Shown here piece by piece: positions 27,945-35,144 of a DNA stretch of 64,000 nucleotides. Each line of letters starts with the position of its first letter. Position 1 is the first letter of the stretch. Both the position numbers and the translations under genes were made by a program. The notes under the pieces were generated by a model. The model made no database searches. It had not been told where the DNA came from and saw nothing but the letters and a program-made list of their open reading frames with translations. This DNA is from CAZSMK01 sp964608095 (GTDB lineage: Bacteria; Sumerlaeota; Sumerlaeia; MWCT01; JAGHBZ01), in assembly GCA_964608095.1 (NCBI GenBank), contig CAZSMK010000081.1, forward strand, positions 1 to 64,000. Direction: 5' to 3'.

Positions 27945-28046
27945 GCTTCCAAATGTTAAAATTAGATATTTTTAACGCACATAACCTTGTCTCTCCGTGA
28001 TTCAACAGATAAAATTCAATAAAAAAGTCGATTCTTTAAAAGATGG

Positions 28047-28074
28047 TTGATTTTGCGCTGAAGCGTATTATGAT
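28047..28074 (+). promoter_or_regulatory. possible dnaX promoter
   Basis: TTGATT at 28047-28052 and TATGAT at 28069-28074 with a 16-base spacer, ending 37 bases before the dnaX start. Moderate match only. Confidence 0.35.
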
Positions 28075-28111
28075 GAGCTTTTAATATACACACCATATTC
28101 TGGAAAAAGTA

Positions 28112-30061
28112 ATGGCAGAACAGGAGACAAAAAATTATTTAATTCTCGCACGGAAATGGCGTCCTCAGACGTTTGACCAGATGGTCGGTCAATCAGCCAT
28201 CGCCGCTGCTCTGAAGAAAAGCATAGCAACCGGACGTATAGCCAACGCGTACTTGTTCAGCGGACAACGCGGGGTAGGGAAGACGTCCATGGCACGAATT
28301 CTCGCACGCGCATTGAACTGTGAAAAAGGACCCACAATAGAGCCATGCGGCACATGTGCGCGCTGCCGCTCTATCGCCGCCGGCAGCGACCTCGATGTGA
28401 TAGAAATTGACGGCGCCACCTATACACGCGTTGACGACGTCCGGGAACTCCAGGAAGGCATCTCTCATTTACCCTATGAAGCACGATTCAAAGTCTACAT
28501 TATCGATGAAGTGCATATGCTCTCTACTGCGGCATTCAATGCCTTACTTAAAACGCTCGAGGAACCCCCGCCACGGGTTTTGTTTGTGTTCGCCACCACG
28601 GAACCTGAGAAGATTCCCGAGACTATTAAAAGCAGATGCCAACATTATCATTTCGAACCTGTAGGCTCGGCAGAACTCGAACGTCATCTCGAACACATTA
28701 TTGAACATGAACACTTTTCCCTTCCCGACGAGGAACATAAGGACATAATCGATGCCATAGTAAGGGTGTCGGAGGGAAGTGTTCGAGACGCACTCGTTAC
28801 CCTTGAACAGCTTGCTATACTTGGAGACGGCGAGATCCGACTGGATTTTGCACAGCAACTTCTCGGTATTGTCGACAGCGCCCTGTTGCTCAACACACTT
28901 ACCTTTCTCAAAGAAAAAAATACACGCGCCTTGCTTGAATTGGTACACGATCTTACCCGTCAGGGACGCGATCTTTCACGATTTGTCCGAAACTTTCTCT
29001 ATTTTCTGCGAGACCTCTTATTGATAAAAAGCGGGGGAAACGCAGTTCTAACAGGTGTTTCTCAAACAAGATACGAGGAACTCAAAGAAATCAGCAGGGA
29101 TCTGGGGTATCCATTTCTGCTGAACGTTATGAACACCTTTCTAAGGCTTGAAGAAGAGATGAAGACCACCGGATTACCTCGTTTTGTGCTGGAATTTCAC
29201 CTGGTTAAATTAACCGCTATCTCTCCTTCTATCGATATCGAGAATTTAACTCGCGATTCAGTAGAATCAATCGGAGCCATGACCTCTCAAAAGCAGTCAG
29301 ATGCAGCGCCTAAGAGATCATCACCTCCCGATATAAAACCTCCTTCAGATGATTTGTTCGACCAAACCGATTCCACGAATTCGGCTCTGGATAGAATAGA
29401 AGAGAACGATTCGAGTGACAATATGGAATATTCATCTGCCACCGACATATATCCTGCAGCCGTTAGCACTTCTCAGGCTCAAGAAACACTCGACCATAAT
29501 GATGAGAATGCGATGTTCTGGAAAAATCTGTGTGCCAACGCCTCAAAAAAGAATCCCTCCCTCGAGCCTGCTCTTCAGGATTGCATTCTGGTGGATATGA
29601 ATAAGTCCACAGTCACAATCGGTGTCATCAACAATGCAATAGTCAGTTTTACACATCGCCTTATTGATAAAAATCTTGCCACGCTTAATCAAGTTGTCCA
29701 GGAGATCACGGGTAAAAAGTATAATGTACGATTGGTAAAAATCGACACTCACGAGCCCGAAAAATCAACACTCCCGAAAACCGAGATATCGGCAGATAAT
29801 GATATACTACAATCTCAAAAAAATGAAGATTCGCCTGAAAGCTTCGCCGTCATAGGAGTAGGGGAGCATGAGGAATCACCCACCGACCTCGACGTAGGTG
29901 AAGAAGAATTACCCGTAGAACTACCTGAAATAGAGAAGAAACCAGAGGAAATTGAGCCTGAAACCCTCATGAAACAGAATGATGATTTAAAATCCGCTGT
30001 CAATATGGTGCGTGATTTATTTAAAGGAAAGATTCTGGAACCTAAAAGAAAGAAAACATAA
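28112..30061 (+). CDS. dnaX: DNA polymerase III subunit gamma/tau
   Basis: Clamp-loader ATPase of the replisome. 649 residues. AAA+ core: Walker A GQRGVGKTS from G51, the zinc-binding cysteines C70, C79, C82, C85, Walker B IDEVHML, and the SRC sensor in KSRCQHYHF. Domain III reaches about residue 370, followed by a low-complexity acidic linker and a tau-like tail. An A7 run at 29817-29823 forms a possible -1 slip site (A AAA AAT) followed at once by TGA in the -1 frame, which would give a 571-residue short form; whether it is used is unknown. First gene of a dnaX-ybaB-recR operon. Confidence 0.94.
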   Translation: MAEQETKNYLILARKWRPQTFDQMVGQSAIAAALKKSIATGRIANAYLFSGQRGVGKTSMARILARALNCEKGPTIEPCGTCARCRSIAAGSDLDVIEIDGATYTRVDDVRELQEGISHLPYEARFKVYIIDEVHMLSTAAFNALLKTLEEPPPRVLFVFATTEPEKIPETIKSRCQHYHFEPVGSAELERHLEHIIEHEHFSLPDEEHKDIIDAIVRVSEGSVRDALVTLEQLAILGDGEIRLDFAQQLLGIVDSALLLNTLTFLKEKNTRALLELVHDLTRQGRDLSRFVRNFLYFLRDLLLIKSGGNAVLTGVSQTRYEELKEISRDLGYPFLLNVMNTFLRLEEEMKTTGLPRFVLEFHLVKLTAISPSIDIENLTRDSVESIGAMTSQKQSDAAPKRSSPPDIKPPSDDLFDQTDSTNSALDRIEENDSSDNMEYSSATDIYPAAVSTSQAQETLDHNDENAMFWKNLCANASKKNPSLEPALQDCILVDMNKSTVTIGVINNAIVSFTHRLIDKNLATLNQVVQEITGKKYNVRLVKIDTHEPEKSTLPKTEISADNDILQSQKNEDSPESFAVIGVGEHEESPTDLDVGEEELPVELPEIEKKPEEIEPETLMKQNDDLKSAVNMVRDLFKGKILEPKRKKT

Positions 30062-30082
30062 TAACCATTGGAGAACAAGAGT

Positions 30083-30397
30083 ATGTTTGACTTCAAACAA
30101 TTACAAAAATTACAGGAAGAGTTACAGCAACGACTCAAGAAGGCTGAGGCAGAGCTTCAAGAGAAACAGGTCGAGGCATCGTCCGGAGGCGGCATGGTTA
30201 CGGTCGTCGCAAACGGACAACAGGAAATTCTATCGATAAAGATCAACCCGGAAGCCGTTGATATCGATGATATAGAAATGCTTGAAGATCTCGTGATAGC
30301 AGCAATCAACGCCGCATTAGAAAAATCCAAAGAGCTGAGGGAACAACTAATGGGAGGTCTACCCGGCGGAATGAATATCCCGGGATTACCTTTCTAA
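30083..30397 (+). CDS. ybaB: YbaB/EbfC nucleoid-associated protein
   Basis: 104 residues. N-terminal coiled coil (LQEELQQRLKKAEAEL), central VEASSGGGMVTVVANGQQEILSI and a C-terminal glycine/proline-rich tail (GGLPGGMNIPGLPF) are diagnostic. Binds DNA as a dimer; standard partner between dnaX and recR. GGAGA at 30070-30074 lies 8 bases before the ATG at 30083, so the in-frame TTG at 30068 is rejected. Confidence 0.93.
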   Translation: MFDFKQLQKLQEELQQRLKKAEAELQEKQVEASSGGGMVTVVANGQQEILSIKINPEAVDIDDIEMLEDLVIAAINAALEKSKELREQLMGGLPGGMNIPGLPF

Positions 30398-30454
30398 GTG
30401 TTCTCACAGTCGATAACGTCTTCTTGAGTGATATCACTTGCGCAGTGCTCGGAC

Positions 30455-31057
30455 ATGGCTAAATTACCGCCAACCATACAGCAGCTGATACAGGAATTGA
30501 AAAAATTACCCGGTATCGGTGTAAAAGGCGCAGAAAGAATCGCCTTCCATCTTTTCCACGCGCCTGATGAGCAATCACAAACACTTGCCCGTACTCTTTT
30601 AGAGTTAAAAAAGAAGGTACACATGTGCCCCACATGTTTCAATCTTACTGAAAACGCCCAATGCGATATTTGTACGAATCCCCAACGGGATAAAAGTCAA
30701 TTATGCATTGTTGAATCTGTTGTCGATCTTATAGCAATCGAAAAGAGTGGCGCATTCAAGGGACTTTATCATGTATTACACGGTCGAATCTCGCCTCTCG
30801 AAGGTATAACACCTGACGATCTGACCATAGATAAGCTTGAATCCCGCCTGAGGGAAACCGAGGACCTGAAAGAAATTATTATTGCAACAACCAGCGGAGT
30901 CGAAGGAGAAGCGACCGCCACCTACCTTGGAAACTTACTCAAGAATAGGGGATTGAGAATTACCCGGATAGGGCTTGGCATTCCTGCAGGCGGCGCATTG
31001 GAATATGCAGATGAGCTCACCCTTCGTAAGGCGCTTGAATCCCGCCAACCATTTTAA
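30455..31057 (+). CDS. recR: recombination mediator RecR
   Basis: Part of RecFOR, loading RecA at gaps. 200 residues. Helix-hairpin-helix LPGIGVKGAERIAFHL near the N-terminus, C4 zinc finger (C58, C61, C70, C73), then the Toprim domain starting CIVESVVDLIAIEKSG. I chose ATG 30455, which gives the family N-terminus; an in-frame GTG at 30428 has no better ribosome site. Confidence 0.93.
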   Translation: MAKLPPTIQQLIQELKKLPGIGVKGAERIAFHLFHAPDEQSQTLARTLLELKKKVHMCPTCFNLTENAQCDICTNPQRDKSQLCIVESVVDLIAIEKSGAFKGLYHVLHGRISPLEGITPDDLTIDKLESRLRETEDLKEIIIATTSGVEGEATATYLGNLLKNRGLRITRIGLGIPAGGALEYADELTLRKALESRQPF

Positions 31058-31354
31058 ATTTTCACGTTTTATTTAAATGCCTGACATTTATTATGTCCCG
31101 AAATTTTCAAGAGCAACATTTGCACATAATGCATAATCATTTCTTTTTTTACTCGCTATAATCCAGCCAAACATATTCCTGGTTTACGTCTATGTGGTCT
31201 ATGTGTGACAAATTCAGAGCCAAAATGCCTTGTAAAAACAGCAATTAAGGTAAGAGTCTTCAGCTTATTTCTAAAGCAGGAGCGAAACGAGAGGATTTCA
31301 AAGATTACTGGAAAATAAAGAGTTACGGGAGCATGGTACATAACGACACGGTCT

Positions 31355-31386
31355 TAAGGGCGTTAAATTTTTATTTAACGCCCTTA
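31355..31386. repeat. perfect 13-bp hairpin
   Basis: TAAGGGCGTTAAA (31355-31367) and TTTAACGCCCTTA (31374-31386) are exact inverted copies around a 6-base T-rich loop. Neither side has a T run outside the stem, so classical intrinsic termination is not obvious. It could still mark the end of the dnaX-ybaB-recR transcript or be a protein-binding palindrome. Confidence 0.6.
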
Positions 31387-31581
31387 TGCTAATAACTCAA
31401 AACTACTACGTTCCTCTCCTTTTTTACTCGTCTTCCCCACTTTTACCCTCTGTTTCCTTGAACATTAGGACTGCCTTTCCTGAGAACTTTTACCGACATG
31501 AGTTCTCCTCTTCATCATTTCCATAAATCTTATACGCACGTCTCCATAACACAGTTCAAAAAATCAGGCGCTTGTTTTTCG

Positions 31582-31611
31582 TTGCCTCCCATTATTTTTC
31601 TCGTGTATAGT
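31582..31611 (+). promoter_or_regulatory. predicted promoter of the sugar-binding lipoprotein operon
   Basis: TTGCCT (31582-31587) and TATAGT (31606-31611) with an 18-base spacer. Transcription would start near 31618, about 30 bases before the chosen start codon. Moderate match. Confidence 0.4.
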
Positions 31612-31650
31612 TTCTTGTGTTTTTGACTATAAATGGTATGGAACTCTCTA

Positions 31651-32946
31651 ATGTTACGTAATTCAATTAAACCGCTGTGGTTTACCGGGCTAATTCTTTG
31701 CTTTCTTTTTGCACTATCCTGTAGGAACGCTTCAGATCCTTCCTTTGATGATATAATCGTGATAGATTTCTGGCATGCCATGGGAGGCGAACATGGACCC
31801 CTTATCAATCAATATGCGCGTGAATTTGAAAAAATGTACCCGGGGGTTCGTGTAAATCCCGTTTATCAGGGGAATTATGCTCAACTACAGCAGAAAATAA
31901 TTGCGTCCATAACGGCTGGTCAGATACCTACCATGGCACAGATGTATGAAAGCTGGACAGTTCGATTTCTTGAACTGGACTACCTCGAGCATGTTGCAGA
32001 TTTCTTTTCGTTACCGGACGACGGTTTCACCCAGGATGAGATACAAGACATAGTTAAAGTATTTGTTGAAGACAACTCATATAACGGAAAAATGGTTACC
32101 ATGCCGTTTAATAAAAGCGCATACGTTCTCTTTGTAAATATGGATCTTTTGAAGCAGGCGGGATATGAGGAGCCCCCTGTAACATGGGAAGAGATGCGCG
32201 ATATCTCCTTGAAAGTCACGAACCGGGATAAAAACAATCCTGTATACGGCTTTGCCGTTCGTCCCTTTATCGAGACCTTCAGCACTGTTCTTTATATATC
32301 GAGCCATCGCTTTATAGATAATGAGGGAAACCCTATCTTTGACGATGAGAAGGGTCTCAGGGCTTTACAATTCATATATGATTTAGTCCAGAAAGATCGC
32401 GTCGCGTATATAGAATCCACCTATCTTTCTACACCCTTCGGATCGGGAAAAATAGCAATGTTCATAGGTTCAACTGCGGGAATTCCTTTTGTAGAGAAGG
32501 CGATAGGCGATAAATTTGAATGGCGCCTTGCACGAATTCCCTCCCCTACCGGCGAACCCGGAAGAGTCCTTTTTCAAGGAACAAATATTGGAATATTTTC
32601 GGGTGGCACTGAAGAACAACGCCTCTATGCATGGAGATTCTTGAAATATATTACGAGTACTGAAATCGCCACCAGATGGTCTATCGACAGCGGGTATCTT
32701 CCGATTCGATACTCCTGCCTGAACACGCCTGAAATGAGAAAGTTCCTCGAAGAGAATCCTTATTATAAAGTTGTGGTAGACCAGTTGGACTATGGCATAT
32801 TCGAGCCTCGCGAACCATATTGGGAAGTGCTACGAGAGGTTATTACAGACGAGGTAGATGCTACATTGAACGGACGAGTCAGCGTCGATGAGGCGCTTTC
32901 CCGCGCCGTGCAAAAAAGCAAAATCATTATTGATTCTCTGAAATAA
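31651..32946 (+). CDS. sugar ABC transporter substrate-binding lipoprotein
   Basis: 431 residues. Lipoprotein signal: a short basic start, a hydrophobic core and the lipobox FALSC, so it is anchored in a membrane facing the periplasm. The mature part is a family-1 extracellular solute-binding protein: IDFWHAMGGEHGPLINQYAREFEKMYPG, PTMAQMYESW, FGFAVRPF-like and GGTEEQRLYAWRFLKYIT. Closest described relatives bind glycerol-3-phosphate (UgpB) or oligosaccharides. I chose ATG 31651; ATG 31633 is also in frame but has no ribosome site. The two matching permeases lie 10 kb away (42149-44180, minus) and no ATPase is in the window. Confidence 0.85.
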   Translation: MLRNSIKPLWFTGLILCFLFALSCRNASDPSFDDIIVIDFWHAMGGEHGPLINQYAREFEKMYPGVRVNPVYQGNYAQLQQKIIASITAGQIPTMAQMYESWTVRFLELDYLEHVADFFSLPDDGFTQDEIQDIVKVFVEDNSYNGKMVTMPFNKSAYVLFVNMDLLKQAGYEEPPVTWEEMRDISLKVTNRDKNNPVYGFAVRPFIETFSTVLYISSHRFIDNEGNPIFDDEKGLRALQFIYDLVQKDRVAYIESTYLSTPFGSGKIAMFIGSTAGIPFVEKAIGDKFEWRLARIPSPTGEPGRVLFQGTNIGIFSGGTEEQRLYAWRFLKYITSTEIATRWSIDSGYLPIRYSCLNTPEMRKFLEENPYYKVVVDQLDYGIFEPREPYWEVLREVITDEVDATLNGRVSVDEALSRAVQKSKIIIDSLK

Positions 32947-32963
32947 CGAAGGAAAGAGAGCGC

Positions 32964-33587
32964 ATGAAACGATTAACAATCGGCATCGCGGGAGGAACCG
33001 GTTCTGGTAAAACGACGGTTGCAAAAGCGATCCTCAACCAATTGAACGACAAAGATGCCGTCATTATAACTCAAGATTCGTATTACATTGACCGAAGCAA
33101 TTTGCCACCGGAGCAACGGGAAAAAATAAATTACGATCACCCTGATGCTTTTGACAATGAATTGCTGATCAAACATATAAGCAATCTCAAACAGGGGATC
33201 CCAATCAAACGTCCTGTATATGACTTCAAAACGCACACGCGAAAGAAAGATACGATATTGGTAGCTCCCGCGCGTATTATTATTCTCGAAGGTATCATGG
33301 CGTTAGTAAGTCCTGAAGTCCGCAATATTCTGGATATCAAAATATTTGTTGACACTGATGCGGACGTGAGATTTATCCGGCGGTTATCGCGCGACATAAC
33401 AGAACGCGGCAGAACTCTCGACTCTGTGATTCATCAGTATCTTGATATCGTGCGTCTTATGCACATGGAATTCATTGAACCCTCCAAGCGGTTTGCTGAT
33501 ATAATCGTTCCCGAGGGCGGTTTTAATAAAGTGGCCATAGACGTTATAGCATCAAAAATAAAAAGTGTCCTTAATCAAGGGAGTTAG
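32964..33587 (+). CDS. udk: uridine kinase
   Basis: Phosphorylates uridine and cytidine with ATP or GTP. 207 residues. P-loop GGTGSGKTT at 10-18, TQDSYYIDRSNLPPEQR, and YDFKTHTR match the family closely. AAGGAAAG precedes the ATG. It begins 17 bases after the binding-protein gene and ends 9 bases before hldE, so the three are probably one transcript, though with no obvious shared pathway. Confidence 0.92.
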   Translation: MKRLTIGIAGGTGSGKTTVAKAILNQLNDKDAVIITQDSYYIDRSNLPPEQREKINYDHPDAFDNELLIKHISNLKQGIPIKRPVYDFKTHTRKKDTILVAPARIIILEGIMALVSPEVRNILDIKIFVDTDADVRFIRRLSRDITERGRTLDSVIHQYLDIVRLMHMEFIEPSKRFADIIVPEGGFNKVAIDVIASKIKSVLNQGS

Positions 33588-33596
33588 GTAATCTTC

Positions 33597-35060
33597 ATGA
33601 CAAAAAATCCAGTACAGATGGAAAAAATAATTTCCGAAACCTTTCCTCGACTGAAAATCATGGTGGTCGGCGATATTATTCTTGACCACTATATATGGGG
33701 TAAAGTGGAGAGAACATCACCGGAAGCGCCCGTTCCCGTCGTGAATGTTGATGAGGAGTATTACCTTCTCGGCGGAGCGGCAAACGTTGCGCATAATCTT
33801 GCTGCAGCCGGTGTTGAGCCGATCCTTGTCGGTATTGTCGGCAATGACTTGCACGGTAAAAAAATCATATCCCTGCTAAAACGCTACAATATTTCTCCGG
33901 AAAGCGTGGTCTTTGACGAGTCGCGTCCAACTATCCTCAAGACGCGAATCTTAAGTCATGGACAACAGCTCATTCGGATAGACCAGGAGAAGAATCACTC
34001 CCCTACCCCAATGATAATTAAGACCATTCAGAAACGCTTCTCCTCGGCGCTGAAGAAAGTTAATGGAGTGATAGTATCCGATTATGAAAAAGGTCTTTTG
34101 TCGAGTTCCCTGTTGGGTACGATTACGAAAGAGGCAAGGGAACGCAACGTAGAGGTATTCATCGATCCGAAGGGAAAGGATTTTTCGAAATACCGCGGAG
34201 CAACATGCTTGACCCCCAACCTTAGAGAAGCGGGAGAAGCAAGCGGGATACCTATCACGGATGAAGATACATTGACACAAGCGGGGAAGAAATTACTCGG
34301 CATCACGCACGCAGATTGTATCGCCCTGACGCGTGGGGCACACGGTGTTGCCCTGTTTCGACGTCGCCGCGCGCCTGACTTTATTCCGGGATTTCCACGC
34401 GAAGTGTATGACATAACAGGAGCAGGCGATACGTTTATCAGCCACTTCGCCGCGGGATATTTTGCCGGATTGGACTTCGTTGACGCCGCAGCACTTGGAA
34501 ACTATGCCGCCGCCATCACGGTCGGTAAATTAGGCGTTGCTACAGTTGCACCCGATGAGTTGATAGGCTTTATCAATGAAGAGTCCTACGTTACAAAAAG
34601 AAAAACCTTGGCGGAACTCACCGAGATTGTGTACTCGCTGAAAAGCCGCAATAAAAAAGTGGTATTTACCAACGGTTGTTTCGATCTCTTGCATATCGGA
34701 CATATTAAATTCCTCGAGGAGGCTCGCAAATTAGGGGACTGTCTTATTGTTGCCATAAACAGCGATGCATCGGTAAGACGAATAAAAGGAACGTCACGAC
34801 CCATCATTTCTGATAAAGACCGTGCGGATATTCTTTCTGCGCTTCGTTATGTAGATTACGTAGTTATTTTTGACGAGAACGAGCCACTCACTCTCTTGAA
34901 AGCGCTCAAGCCGGACGTGCTCGTAAAAGGTAAGAACCTGAAGCCTGAGGAGATTGTGGGAAGGGAATTCGTGCTCTCCTATGGGGGTGAAGTTAAACGA
35001 CTACCTTTTTTCCGAGGCATTTCGACCGACCAGATTATACATTCGATTCGCAATGAATAG
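33597..35060 (+). CDS. hldE: bifunctional heptose kinase/adenylyltransferase HldE
   Basis: Makes ADP-D-glycero-beta-D-manno-heptose for the LPS inner core. 487 residues, both domains complete. PfkB-type kinase: GGAANVAHNLAAAG near the N-terminus and the catalytic GAGDT loop at 275-279. Cytidylyltransferase-like domain from about residue 350 with NGCFDLLHIGH at 359-369 and the later GTSRPIISDKDRA. Indicates heptose-containing LPS. Confidence 0.93.
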   Translation: MTKNPVQMEKIISETFPRLKIMVVGDIILDHYIWGKVERTSPEAPVPVVNVDEEYYLLGGAANVAHNLAAAGVEPILVGIVGNDLHGKKIISLLKRYNISPESVVFDESRPTILKTRILSHGQQLIRIDQEKNHSPTPMIIKTIQKRFSSALKKVNGVIVSDYEKGLLSSSLLGTITKEARERNVEVFIDPKGKDFSKYRGATCLTPNLREAGEASGIPITDEDTLTQAGKKLLGITHADCIALTRGAHGVALFRRRRAPDFIPGFPREVYDITGAGDTFISHFAAGYFAGLDFVDAAALGNYAAAITVGKLGVATVAPDELIGFINEESYVTKRKTLAELTEIVYSLKSRNKKVVFTNGCFDLLHIGHIKFLEEARKLGDCLIVAINSDASVRRIKGTSRPIISDKDRADILSALRYVDYVVIFDENEPLTLLKALKPDVLVKGKNLKPEEIVGREFVLSYGGEVKRLPFFRGISTDQIIHSIRNE

Positions 35061-35082
35061 GAGTGCAAGTAAGAAACAAAAA

Positions 35083-35112
35083 CCTCCCGAAGCTTGTTCA
35101 AACTCCGGGAGG
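35083..35112 (-). terminator. intrinsic terminator of ppdK, possibly bidirectional
   Basis: CCTCCCG (35083-35089) and CGGGAGG (35106-35112) form a perfect 7-bp GC-rich stem. On the minus strand it is followed by TTTTTGTTT, so it fits a terminator for ppdK, which ends at 35145. On the plus strand the tail is TATTTCTT, so it may also stop hldE transcripts. Confidence 0.7.
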
Positions 35113-35144
35113 CGTATTTCTTCCTCAAAAGGAATCTTCATCTC

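Larger units (their letters stand above)
31058..31650. other. intergenic region after recR
   Basis: About 590 bases with no supportable gene. It holds a perfect 13-bp hairpin (31355-31386) and, near its right end, a predicted promoter (31582-31611) for the sugar-binding lipoprotein. The rest is AT-rich with many short pyrimidine tracts. Confidence 0.6.

Noticed and set aside
28915..28921. Second A AAA AAT heptamer in dnaX as a frameshift site
   Set aside because: Lies well inside the clamp-loader core, so slipping would give a useless fragment.
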